DNA from: a bacterium
Lineage (GTDB): Bacteria; Bacteroidota; Ignavibacteria; Kapaibacteriales; UBA7675
Assembly: GCA_030430495.1 (NCBI GenBank)
Contig: JAUIKM010000010.1
Location: 62,001 to 126,000 of the forward strand
Length of the DNA stretch: 64,000 bases
Direction: 5' to 3'
Under the pieces are notes generated by a model. That model did no database searches and was not told the origin of the DNA. It saw only the letters and a list, made by a program, of their open reading frames with translations. Shown piece after piece: positions 25,633 to 33,481 of this stretch; positions within the stretch are counted from its first letter, which is position 1, and each line of letters starts with the position of its first letter. Made by a program: the position numbers and the translations under genes.

Positions 25633-26849
25633 CAGGTTCCCTGATTCTGGTTCTGTTGCACGCGGACCGCGGCGGCGTGCCGCAGTTCGGCGGCGTCGCG
25701 CAATTCAGCGGCGTACTTGTAGAAGTAATGTTCGCGCCGCTGCGCCGCGGGCAGGGTAAAACTGAAAAGCGCGCCTTCGCCGGGCCGCACGCAGGACTGC
25801 GCGCGCACGCTGCCGCCCAGCTTTTGCACGATTTTTTTGACGATCGAAAGACCCAGCCCGTGGCCTTTGGTGTTCGGCCTGGCAACACGCGTACCGGACT
25901 CGAAGATTTTCTCACCGTCCTGACCGCCAAATCCGCGGCCGTTGTCGGAAACCCAGAAACGCACCATGCCGTCCTCGCAGTCCTCCGCACCCATCTGAAT
26001 GAGGGGCGGCGCCCCGCCGTAACTGATGGCGTTGGCCAGGTAGTTGATCCAGACCTCTTCCACCCAGGGGGCGTAGCCGACGGCGGTCGGCCAGGTCTGC
26101 GGGCGCGAGATGATTGCGCCGGAGACTCTTATATGGTGCTCCAGCGTCTGCAGCGCCTCGCGCACAATGGCGCTCATATCCAGCACCATGCGCGGCGGCG
26201 CCTGCCGTTCCATGGTGGCCAGCAACAGGATTTCCTCTATGACGCGATCGAGTTTGCGGCCGCCGCGCACGATGGAATCCAGGTAGCGGCGCGACTCGGC
26301 ATTGGACAGATCCGGCCCTTCTTCCTGCATGATGCGCGCGATGCCGATAATTCCGTTGAGCGGGGCTTTCAGGTTGTGCGCCACGGTGTGGGCGTACTCT
26401 TCCAGGTCGCCAACCTGTTGTTCGCTGTGGCGCAGGGCGGCGGAATTGCGGCGGCGTTCGACCTGACGTTGTGCCGCGCCGACCAATTGACGCGCCAGAT
26501 TGCGCCAGGCGGCCGCATCGCCGCCCACCTCCACCAGGCAGAACGGCGGGCGAAACATCGCCTCAAAACGGGCGAGCTGCGGATCGTTTTCCGCTACGGC
26601 CACAAACACTTCGGGCGCGTCGGGCGCGCCGTCGGAACCGAGAACGCGTTCGCGCAGATCATCGCTGATCCGGTCGGGCTCGGCTACAATCGCGGCTACA
26701 TCGCCGCTCCGGATAACTGCGTTCAATTCTGAAGGAGACTCCGCGCCGCGCAAGCTGATGGAAGCATCCAGCGCCTTTAAAGCATTTGCCAACGCAGCGC
26801 GCCACGCCGCAGGCATGGCACAGAGTGCATAAGTGTGTATTGCCAGCAT
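25632..26849 (-). CDS. Soluble histidine kinase
   Basis: The 405-residue protein has no membrane span. Residues 1-125 form a receiver- or sensor-like domain without an obvious Asp-acceptor pattern. HisKA follows with the phospho-His in HTVAHNLKAPLNGIIG (His 158). The HATPase_c domain has the N box WINYLANAISYG, G1 VSDNGRGF, F box IFESG and G2 GHGLGLSIVKKI. The last 35 residues are an Ala/Gln-rich tail. It autophosphorylates with ATP and hands the phosphate to a receiver; the coupled gene downstream is the obvious partner. The input is unknown and cytoplasmic. ATG 26816 is a possible later start. Confidence 0.85.
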   Translation of the reverse strand: MLAIHTYALCAMPAAWRAALANALKALDASISLRGAESPSELNAVIRSGDVAAIVAEPDRISDDLRERVLGSDGAPDAPEVFVAVAENDPQLARFEAMFRPPFCLVEVGGDAAAWRNLARQLVGAAQRQVERRRNSAALRHSEQQVGDLEEYAHTVAHNLKAPLNGIIGIARIMQEEGPDLSNAESRRYLDSIVRGGRKLDRVIEEILLLATMERQAPPRMVLDMSAIVREALQTLEHHIRVSGAIISRPQTWPTAVGYAPWVEEVWINYLANAISYGGAPPLIQMGAEDCEDGMVRFWVSDNGRGFGGQDGEKIFESGTRVARPNTKGHGLGLSIVKKIVQKLGGSVRAQSCVRPGEGALFSFTLPAAQRREHYFYKYAAELRDAAELRHAAAVRVQQNQNQGT

Positions 26850-27434
26850 GTGTTTCTATCCTCATCCGGAACGGACTCAATGCTGTTCAGCAGTGGAACA
26901 GCCTGTGGTCTTACATCCGAAAAACCCAATCGTTATCACGTGCACGCAACTCTCAATAGCCGCTGCGCACAGCTGCCGCATCCGCGGTCGACTTGTATCC
27001 AGGTACTCTCAATCGTTGTTTTTCTGCGCCCTGCCTACTCGCTATATTTCAAACCCAGACCGCACTCCATCTATTCCGATCGCTGTTTGCAGACGTCTGT
27101 GCGGTTGTTTTCGACCCGGACACGACTGTTTTTCCGGGGAATTTACACCTGCCGAAATTCAAAGAATCACCGCGGCCAAAATAAGAAAATCCGCCGTAGG
27201 AGCAACCGACCAGGATTACATTTTCGTAAAAATCAACCTTCCCGGCCTAAAAATAACCGCAAGCCAAATTCGCATTACCAAAACGTAACACAGCGACGAA
27301 ACGGAACGGACGTCAATCACGGACGCAGCTACGGCAAAAGCCGCGAATTTTGCCGCGTGCTGTATATTCGCGGCGGTACGTGTGTTCCATGCGTCCTGTT
27401 GTTCTCCGAGTTCAGAAAATCAAACAGCGACATC
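26850..27434. other. Intergenic region between divergent genes
   Basis: This 585-base stretch lies between the kinase (minus) and the lipoprotein at 27435 (plus). A frame open from 26835 joins the lipoprotein gene, but its translation has no protein character and would bury the lipoprotein signal, so it is rejected as coding. A promoter-like TATATTCG is near the right end. Confidence 0.45.
27363..27370 (+). promoter_or_regulatory. Putative -7 element TATATTCG
   Basis: It lies 65 bases before ATG 27435. The identical octamer precedes the small ribosomal-type gene at 58122. Confidence 0.4.
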
Positions 27435-29309
27435 ATGATTGTATCCAGGTGGTTAGTATCCGGGGCGGCGCTGGCGGCGCTTTCCCTGTTTGTCATGTCA
27501 TGTGATACGGGCGACGGCGGCGACGCACCCGCGGTGGAAGCGAATATTGCGCGGCAGAGCGCATGGATTGCCGGCACGGCGGGCGTCTGCACGCCGGATG
27601 CGCCGTCGCGGCTGCAGATGCATGTCGTCATACCGGCGCTGGACGCCGGCGACTCAATCGTGCACAGCTTCGATCTGGAACCGGGCAAACCCTTTGCCCT
27701 GGAAATCGATCACATCGGCGTGGTGTGCCTGGACTTCACGGCGCCGTCCTACGAACGCAGGCGGATATATCCGATTCTGCTGCGCGATCGCGACACGATT
27801 GCGCTTGACGTCAGCCTGCGACCCTACCCGTCGATGCAGGGCGGAATGCGGCCGGCGATTATCGGCGATTTCAACAACTGGGACTGGGAGAGCGCCGCGC
27901 CGATGCAGGCCGCGGGCGACGGGAAGTGGAGCGGCGAGATTCCGGGCGGCGGCGCGCGGCAGCAGCGCTATCAGCTGATCGGCGTTGTGCCGGATCGCAG
28001 TATTAACGGAACGGAACACAGCAAGCTGGAATACGACGGCGCAGGCGACTACTACTCCGTGGTTGACGCGCGGAGCGGAGCGGCGCACATCAGCTTTGAC
28101 GCGGCCGCACTGCCCGCGGGCGACTGCACGGGCGGGCACACATTGTCGGACGAGGCATCGCGCACGCTGGCATTTGAACTCAGCGCCATGGGCAATCTGG
28201 AAGACGACTTCTACCTGGCGGCCCGGCAGCAGCTGATCGCCGGAGTGCTGGACGAGCGGCCGATGCCGGCCCTCGACCTCAACCAGATGTTCCAGGCTAT
28301 CGGCGCGGCGAACGGCGCGACGGCCGACCTGAAACGCTATGCCTTTCTGCACGCGGCCATATTCGCCCACCGGGCCGACGCAGGGCAGGTCCTGAGCGTC
28401 ATGTCCGACCTCGGGCCGACTTCCCCGGTGTGGACCATCGACGGGCGCAGCAAATTGCTGGAAGTCATCCCGCGCGTGATGCAACTGAGCGGCGGCGACG
28501 CCGCCGGATGGAACTTTCTGCGGAAGCTGGCCGGAGAGCACCCTGTGGCCGACGTGCGGGCGCGCAGCATTTTCAGCATGCTGACCTATGCAAACCTCTT
28601 CCCCAAACTGAGCGACAGCACGGAGCCGGGTCCTGTGCGCATCTCGCGCGAGCAGGCGCGCGAGCTCTACCGGGATCTGCAGCGGAAATACAGCGACACG
28701 CGCTGGCTGCTGCTTGCGCGCGACGTCAATCCCGATCGCACTATTTCACCGCGCGCAAATGCGCCGATCTTTGCCTTGCCGACGCTGGACGACAGCACGC
28801 GGACGATGTCGGTCGACACAGTCCGCACGCCCTACGTTCTTTTTCACTTCTGGCGACCGGACCAGCACAGTTCACAGCGCAGCATTTCCGCCGTGAGCGA
28901 CGTGTACCGCATTGTCGGCGGCGACTCGCTGATGATCATCTCGGTGGCCGTGGGCGATTCGCGCGAGCAGGTGCACGAGATACGCAACAGCCTGCACCCG
29001 ATGCCCTGGGCGCACGCTTTTGTCAACCGCGGCAGTTCAGCGGCAATTGAAAATCTGTTTAACATCGGCGCTTATCCGAACTTCCTGCTGGTATCGCACA
29101 ACGGTCTGATCCTGGCCGACAACGCGCAGTTCCGCAATCGCGGCGTTTCCGACGTGGTGCGCCGTATCATTCCCGACCGCGATCCGGTGGCGTCCATGCG
29201 CGAGGAGCAGACGCAGCAGCAGCAACCTGGTTATTCGTCCTTCAACTCGCCGTTTAACTCGCCCTTCGGCGGGCAGCGCCGCGGCACGCCGATGCCGCGA
29301 CGTCGTTAA
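27435..29309 (+). CDS. Lipoprotein with CBM48/AMPK-like domain and cysteine-less thioredoxin fold
   Basis: ATG 27435 gives 624 residues. The signal ends LFVMSC, so Cys 22 or so is lipidated, followed by DTGDGGD. Residues around 130-190 (AIIGDFNNWDWESAAPM, GKWSGEIPGG) resemble a carbohydrate-binding/AMPK glycogen-binding module. A helical middle follows. Residues about 440-590 look like a TlpA/AhpC thioredoxin fold (ANAPIFALPTLDDSTR, YVLFHFWRPDQHSS, NIGAYPNFLLVSHNGLIL with the cis-Pro). The active-site CxxC is absent: FWRPDQHSSQ replaces FWASWCxPC. Redox catalysis is therefore unlikely. The C-terminus is Gln/Ser/Pro-rich and ends in Arg residues. It is probably an outer-membrane surface or periplasmic binding protein. 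Confidence 0.75.
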   Translation: MIVSRWLVSGAALAALSLFVMSCDTGDGGDAPAVEANIARQSAWIAGTAGVCTPDAPSRLQMHVVIPALDAGDSIVHSFDLEPGKPFALEIDHIGVVCLDFTAPSYERRRIYPILLRDRDTIALDVSLRPYPSMQGGMRPAIIGDFNNWDWESAAPMQAAGDGKWSGEIPGGGARQQRYQLIGVVPDRSINGTEHSKLEYDGAGDYYSVVDARSGAAHISFDAAALPAGDCTGGHTLSDEASRTLAFELSAMGNLEDDFYLAARQQLIAGVLDERPMPALDLNQMFQAIGAANGATADLKRYAFLHAAIFAHRADAGQVLSVMSDLGPTSPVWTIDGRSKLLEVIPRVMQLSGGDAAGWNFLRKLAGEHPVADVRARSIFSMLTYANLFPKLSDSTEPGPVRISREQARELYRDLQRKYSDTRWLLLARDVNPDRTISPRANAPIFALPTLDDSTRTMSVDTVRTPYVLFHFWRPDQHSSQRSISAVSDVYRIVGGDSLMIISVAVGDSREQVHEIRNSLHPMPWAHAFVNRGSSAAIENLFNIGAYPNFLLVSHNGLILADNAQFRNRGVSDVVRRIIPDRDPVASMREEQTQQQQPGYSSFNSPFNSPFGGQRRGTPMPRRR

Positions 29310-29404
29310 CATTCGGACGGCGGTTTAATAAACCGAGAACGGTCTTGCAACCAGCAACCCGGCGCGGACTTCTTGCGCCGGGCATGGAGGGTTTCAAACA
29401 GGCT

Positions 29405-29457
29405 CGACGCCTTTCGGCTTGAGACTGCGCGGTTAACAAAAGGGAAAAACAAGCCGC
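29405..29457 (-). repeat. Dispersed 53-base repeat, copy 2
   Basis: The reverse complement matches 24138-24190 with about ten differences and no gaps. The shared cores are GCGGCTTG, CTTTTGTTAACC and TCAAGCCG. It sits between convergent genes. Confidence 0.6.
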
Positions 29458-29545
29458 AAACCGCAGGTGCAGGCGGCGAAGTGCTCAGAAAATCAGCGCA
29501 CAATTAACAGTCTGTTTCAGGCCGTCGAAAAGCAAACAACAGGTC

Positions 29546-30616
29546 CTACTTCAGGAAGGTCAGCAGCTCAATGTGGAATTGCGTCGGCGATTCCAGGTGC
29601 GGAATATGACCGGCGCCTTTTAACAAACGCAGCTCGCCGTCGGGAATGCTGTCAACCGCATGCCCGGCCAGGCGCGGAATCTCGCCCAGTTTGGCGGCCG
29701 TGCTGTCCGGCACAAAATCGCGGCCCAGAAAAGTGCGGTCCTCCGCGCCGCAGTACACCAGGGTGGGCACCTGCAGATTCGCGAATTCGTGGCAGACCGG
29801 CTGCGTGTAAATCATGTCGAATGTTAAAGCCGCCACCCAGGCCAGACGCGGATAGTCGGGACTTAAACTCCAGCGGAGCTGCGCGTAGGCGTACTCGGAA
29901 TACTTTTCATTCCAGTTGACAAAATAACTTTCGTGCACGGCGCGGATGCTGCGCTCGGTCCAGCCCAGGATGTATTGATACCACTGCTCTATCGTGCGGT
30001 AGGGCACGTGCGTGCGGTAGTCCTCCAGCCCGAGCGGGTTTTCCAGAATCAAACGCGTGGTCGTGCTCGGGTACATCAGCGCAAAACGCGTGGCCAGCAT
30101 GCCGCCCATTGAGTGGCCGACAACCGCGCAGTATTCAATCTCCAGTTCGTCCAGCAGCAGCTTGGTGTTGTACGCCAGCCGCTGAAATGAATAGTGAATA
30201 TTTGGCTTGGTCGATTTCCCGAAGCCGATCTGATCGGGCACGACGACGCGATAACCGCTTTTTGTTAAAAAGCGAATAGTGTTGTCCCAATACGCGCCGC
30301 AGAAGTCGCGCCCGTGCAGCAGCAGGACGGTCTGCCCGTTTGAATTGGCCGAGGGTTTAATATCTCCGTAGGCCATGCGAACCTGCTTGCCCTCTATCAC
30401 CAGATCGAAGTAGCGGAGCTGATAAGGGTAGTCGTAGCCCTCCATGCCGATGCCGAGCGGCGTGGAGCGATCCTGCGGCGCGGATGCCTGGCCCTGTGCG
30501 GAAAGATCGGCAGTGATTAAACAAACCAGCATTGCACTCAGGAGCAGCGGAGTCCGCCATCCCTGTTTAACAAAATTCAGCGTAGCGCCGCCGCGATGGG
30601 CCGTGTGTTGCATCAT
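29546..30616 (-). CDS. Exported alpha/beta hydrolase
   Basis: The 356-residue protein has a signal peptide (RTPLLLSAMLVCLITADLSAQ) and a full alpha/beta hydrolase core: oxyanion HGRDFCGAYWD, GYRVVVPDQIGFGKS, nucleophile elbow VGHSMGGM, acid region VYCGAEDRTFLG and catalytic His in GAGHIPHLE. It should act in the periplasm or outside the cell on an ester or similar bond; the substrate is not readable. It follows the SRPBCC gene by 29 bases on the same strand, so the two are probably cotranscribed. Confidence 0.85.
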   Translation of the reverse strand: MMQHTAHRGGATLNFVKQGWRTPLLLSAMLVCLITADLSAQGQASAPQDRSTPLGIGMEGYDYPYQLRYFDLVIEGKQVRMAYGDIKPSANSNGQTVLLLHGRDFCGAYWDNTIRFLTKSGYRVVVPDQIGFGKSTKPNIHYSFQRLAYNTKLLLDELEIEYCAVVGHSMGGMLATRFALMYPSTTTRLILENPLGLEDYRTHVPYRTIEQWYQYILGWTERSIRAVHESYFVNWNEKYSEYAYAQLRWSLSPDYPRLAWVAALTFDMIYTQPVCHEFANLQVPTLVYCGAEDRTFLGRDFVPDSTAAKLGEIPRLAGHAVDSIPDGELRLLKGAGHIPHLESPTQFHIELLTFLK

Positions 30617-30645
30617 AGTGAAAGTGTAGGTTAAACGGGCGTCGT

Positions 30646-31182
30646 TCAGGGAGATTCCAACTGATTCCGCAGGTCGGCGAGGCTCTGTTCAAAACGGGCG
30701 CCCAGCTGACTGTCGATAAACAGGCCAAGATAACGTTCCACGGGGCCGTTGACTTCGCCCCAGAAACTCCACACGACCATGCTGCCGTTGGAACCGGCGG
30801 CAAAGCTGAAGGTCGAGTTGACGGGTCCGGTTTCGGGTTCCACCGCGCCGAATTCGATCGCCAGATCGATCGATTTGTTTTCGGCCAACGACACGATAGT
30901 AATACGACCGTCGCTGCGGCGCGTATCCGTCCAACGCACCCAGGCGCCGACGCCGCGGCTGTCGGCCGAAAACGAGGTCTCGACGGTGCTGTCCTGCAGA
31001 TCAAACGGGCACCAGCGCGGCCATTGCTGCAGGTCGACGACCTCGTTGAAGATCGTCGGCGCATCGGCCGTAAACTGCATGCGCCGCTCGATGTGAAACT
31101 CCGAGGGCAAAAAGAAGCTGATGATGTAGAGAACCAGCAGCACGGAGACCGCACCGATCACAATTTTCCAGAGAAGTTTCAT
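30646..31182 (-). CDS. Membrane-anchored SRPBCC (START-like) protein
   Basis: The 178-residue protein has an N-terminal anchor (WKIVIGAVSVLLVLYIISFF) followed by the SRPBCC start FHIERRMQFTADAPTIFNEV and VVDLQQWPRWCPF, with the typical WSFWGEV strand and C-terminal helix LADLRNQLES. The fold has a hydrophobic cavity for lipids or aromatic molecules. The anchor would place it in the periplasm. It is upstream of, and likely cotranscribed with, the hydrolase. The ligand is unknown. Confidence 0.8.
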   Translation of the reverse strand: MKLLWKIVIGAVSVLLVLYIISFFLPSEFHIERRMQFTADAPTIFNEVVDLQQWPRWCPFDLQDSTVETSFSADSRGVGAWVRWTDTRRSDGRITIVSLAENKSIDLAIEFGAVEPETGPVNSTFSFAAGSNGSMVVWSFWGEVNGPVERYLGLFIDSQLGARFEQSLADLRNQLESP

Positions 31183-31459
31183 GTCTGCTCCCGCGCCGTT
31201 TTGTTCGTGTGGAGATGACGACCGCCGCCCGCCTCGCTGTGACCCGTCCGCGCATCGCCAAAGCGCCGGCTACCGGCATTGAATGGAATCGCAGCGCCGG
31301 ACCGGCATTCCTCCGGCAAATATATTGCAGGCTTTGCTCTTGTCATAGATCGCGGACGAATCGGCCGCACGGGGCCCGCACGTAATCCTTCCCTTGAAGC
31401 CTTGCCTCACTGTCGTTTCGGCGGCTTTTTTCTTTTGTTTGTCAGCGCGCCGGAAGCCG

Positions 31460-33481
31460 TCAGTGTTTCGGTGATTTTACCAGCACAACAACCGAACGGC
31501 TGTACAGACGGCCTTCGGGCAGGCTGTTGTCGTGCAACAGAACGCTCTCGCCGATTCCCTGCACCACGGCGTCGCCGGCGCCCAGGGCGTGCGCCACGGC
31601 GTCGGCGCGGCGGTAGGACAGTTCTTCGTTGTAGTCGGCCTCGCCCATGCGGTCGGAATAACCGCGCACGATGACTTTGGACTCCGGCGTCAGGCGATCG
31701 CGCACAAACTCGATCATGTCGAGGTTGGCGGCATTCAGCGTGGCGCGATTAAAGGGAAAGACCACCAGGCTGTAGCGCTCCAGGCCGACCTCCACGCCGC
31801 CTTCAAACAGCTGCGAGCGGTTTAATTCCGTTGCGACCGGCATGCTGCCGACCGGCGTCAGAAAACTCTGCCCGGATTTGTCGGCCACGGCCATCTCGTA
31901 GCGCAGGTCGGGACGACCGCGGTAGAACAGACTGTCCGGCAGGTCGACCAGAACGGAATCCCGCACGACGCCGACGTCGCCGACGCGGCGGATAATCTGG
32001 TCGCCGTCGTAGACCATCACCTCGTAGCTGTCGACGCCGGCTTCGGCTTCGATCTGCGGATAGAGCGCCATGGAGGCGGGCGTAACGGAGCGATCGAATT
32101 CTTCGAGCATAAGCGGCCCGAGAACGTCCCAGTCGTTCGAGGTGATTTCCACGCGGCGGTTTTCCGCCTGTCCGTCGACGTGATCCGGATTGGAGAAGTC
32201 GGGCGGCAGCGTTCCCGCGCCGACCTTCATGCGGCGCGGTTCGATATTCCAGGTATCCCAGAGGTATTCGCGCACGGCTTCGGCGCGGCCGCGGCTCAGG
32301 GCGCGGCCATTCTTTTCCGCGCCGCGGTCGGCGTTGTAGCCGCGAATCTCGATTGTCGCCGTCGGTTTGTCGCGCAGGCGCTTGCCGATTATGTTGAGCA
32401 CGTGGCGATAGCGTTGCAATGTGGTCAGCTGATAAAGGCTGTCCTCTGAAAAAGCGTCGGTTTCGCTGCGGTTCAGGCGCTCGTAGCGCATGGGCAAGGT
32501 CGACGAGCCGTCGTCAAAAAACACAAATGGCAGCAGGGGCTGCCCCACCGTCGTTGAAATCTCATCGACGCGCACGTGCAGCGTATCGCTCATTGCACCA
32601 TACGCGCCGACGGCGCGCGCCGTCAGGGAGGCGTCCAGCAGCGGCGGGAGGTCGGGTTCGGGCGGTCTGGCGGCAATCGGTTCCGACGGCCTGGCCTGTA
32701 CCGGCGGCGGCGGAATGACCGATTCGCCGCGGGACGGCCGATACAGCACCGCCACGCCCAGGCGCAGAGTATTCACGTTCCAGTCCAGACCGCTCACCAG
32801 CGGCGTCAGGCCGTAGCTGAAGAGCGCTTCCGGCGCGGCCGTCCAGCGGCCGGCTTCGTCCAGCGGAACGCGATAACGCAGGCCGACGTCGAGGCCCAAG
32901 AGCAGACCGGCTGCGTCGGGGATATCACCCGCGGCCTGATTGCGCACGCGGCTGCCGTTGTCGAAGACACCGCGATTGGAGGGCTGCATCAGTTGTTCCT
33001 GCTGCTCAAAACTGTTGGACAGCACCAGGCCAAGATCAAATCCGGCAAGCGCATCAAAACCGCCGCCCAGCGGCAGCACCGCCAGCGGCTCAATCGCAAG
33101 CACCGTAAATCCGGCGTCGATGCTGTGTTCAACAATGCCGTTGTAGGACTGACCATCGATGCCGAGCAGTACCGCTTCTTCTTCCGTCAACCTGGCGCCA
33201 CGGGTGGAAAGCCCGGCGCGCGCACTCAACTCAAATGCATCCGGAAAGGGAAATTCATAAACCAGTCCGGCGGCAATACCGCCGCCGCCGCCCGATTGAA
33301 ATTCGGGACAGCAGTTGGCCACGCCAGGCAGCGCGCCGAAGCCGGCCGAGTACATATTGACGTTCCCCCCGGCAAACAGACCATAGCGCACCACGCTTAA
33401 ACTGTCGGCGCGCAGGGACGGAACGCAGCAGGAGATCAGCAGACCAGAAAGCGCAATCAGACGAAGAGTGAATCGATTCAC
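31460..33481 (-). CDS. Outer-membrane protein with tandem OmpA-like domains
   Basis: The 673-residue product starts at GTG 33481, overlapping the upstream stop as GTGA. A signal peptide is followed by a beta-barrel-like region (YGLFAGGNVNMYSAGFGA through about residue 240), a Pro-rich linker near 255-290, and two OmpA-type peptidoglycan-binding domains. The first (about 350-450) includes IEIRGYNADRGAEKN and ENRRVEI. The second (about 570-673) has VFPFNRATLN, VIVRGYSDRMG, LSYRRADAV and SRSVVVLV. Two OmpA domains separated by a beta-rich spacer are unusual in one protein. It probably ties the outer membrane to peptidoglycan. It is the last gene of a three-gene envelope operon with the ASH-domain protein. 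Confidence 0.85.
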   Translation of the reverse strand: MNRFTLRLIALSGLLISCCVPSLRADSLSVVRYGLFAGGNVNMYSAGFGALPGVANCCPEFQSGGGGGIAAGLVYEFPFPDAFELSARAGLSTRGARLTEEEAVLLGIDGQSYNGIVEHSIDAGFTVLAIEPLAVLPLGGGFDALAGFDLGLVLSNSFEQQEQLMQPSNRGVFDNGSRVRNQAAGDIPDAAGLLLGLDVGLRYRVPLDEAGRWTAAPEALFSYGLTPLVSGLDWNVNTLRLGVAVLYRPSRGESVIPPPPVQARPSEPIAARPPEPDLPPLLDASLTARAVGAYGAMSDTLHVRVDEISTTVGQPLLPFVFFDDGSSTLPMRYERLNRSETDAFSEDSLYQLTTLQRYRHVLNIIGKRLRDKPTATIEIRGYNADRGAEKNGRALSRGRAEAVREYLWDTWNIEPRRMKVGAGTLPPDFSNPDHVDGQAENRRVEITSNDWDVLGPLMLEEFDRSVTPASMALYPQIEAEAGVDSYEVMVYDGDQIIRRVGDVGVVRDSVLVDLPDSLFYRGRPDLRYEMAVADKSGQSFLTPVGSMPVATELNRSQLFEGGVEVGLERYSLVVFPFNRATLNAANLDMIEFVRDRLTPESKVIVRGYSDRMGEADYNEELSYRRADAVAHALGAGDAVVQGIGESVLLHDNSLPEGRLYSRSVVVLVKSPKH

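Noticed and set aside
26835-27434. N-terminal extension of the 27435 lipoprotein ORF
   Set aside because: It would put 200 unstructured residues before a clear lipoprotein signal; a promoter-like site lies inside it.
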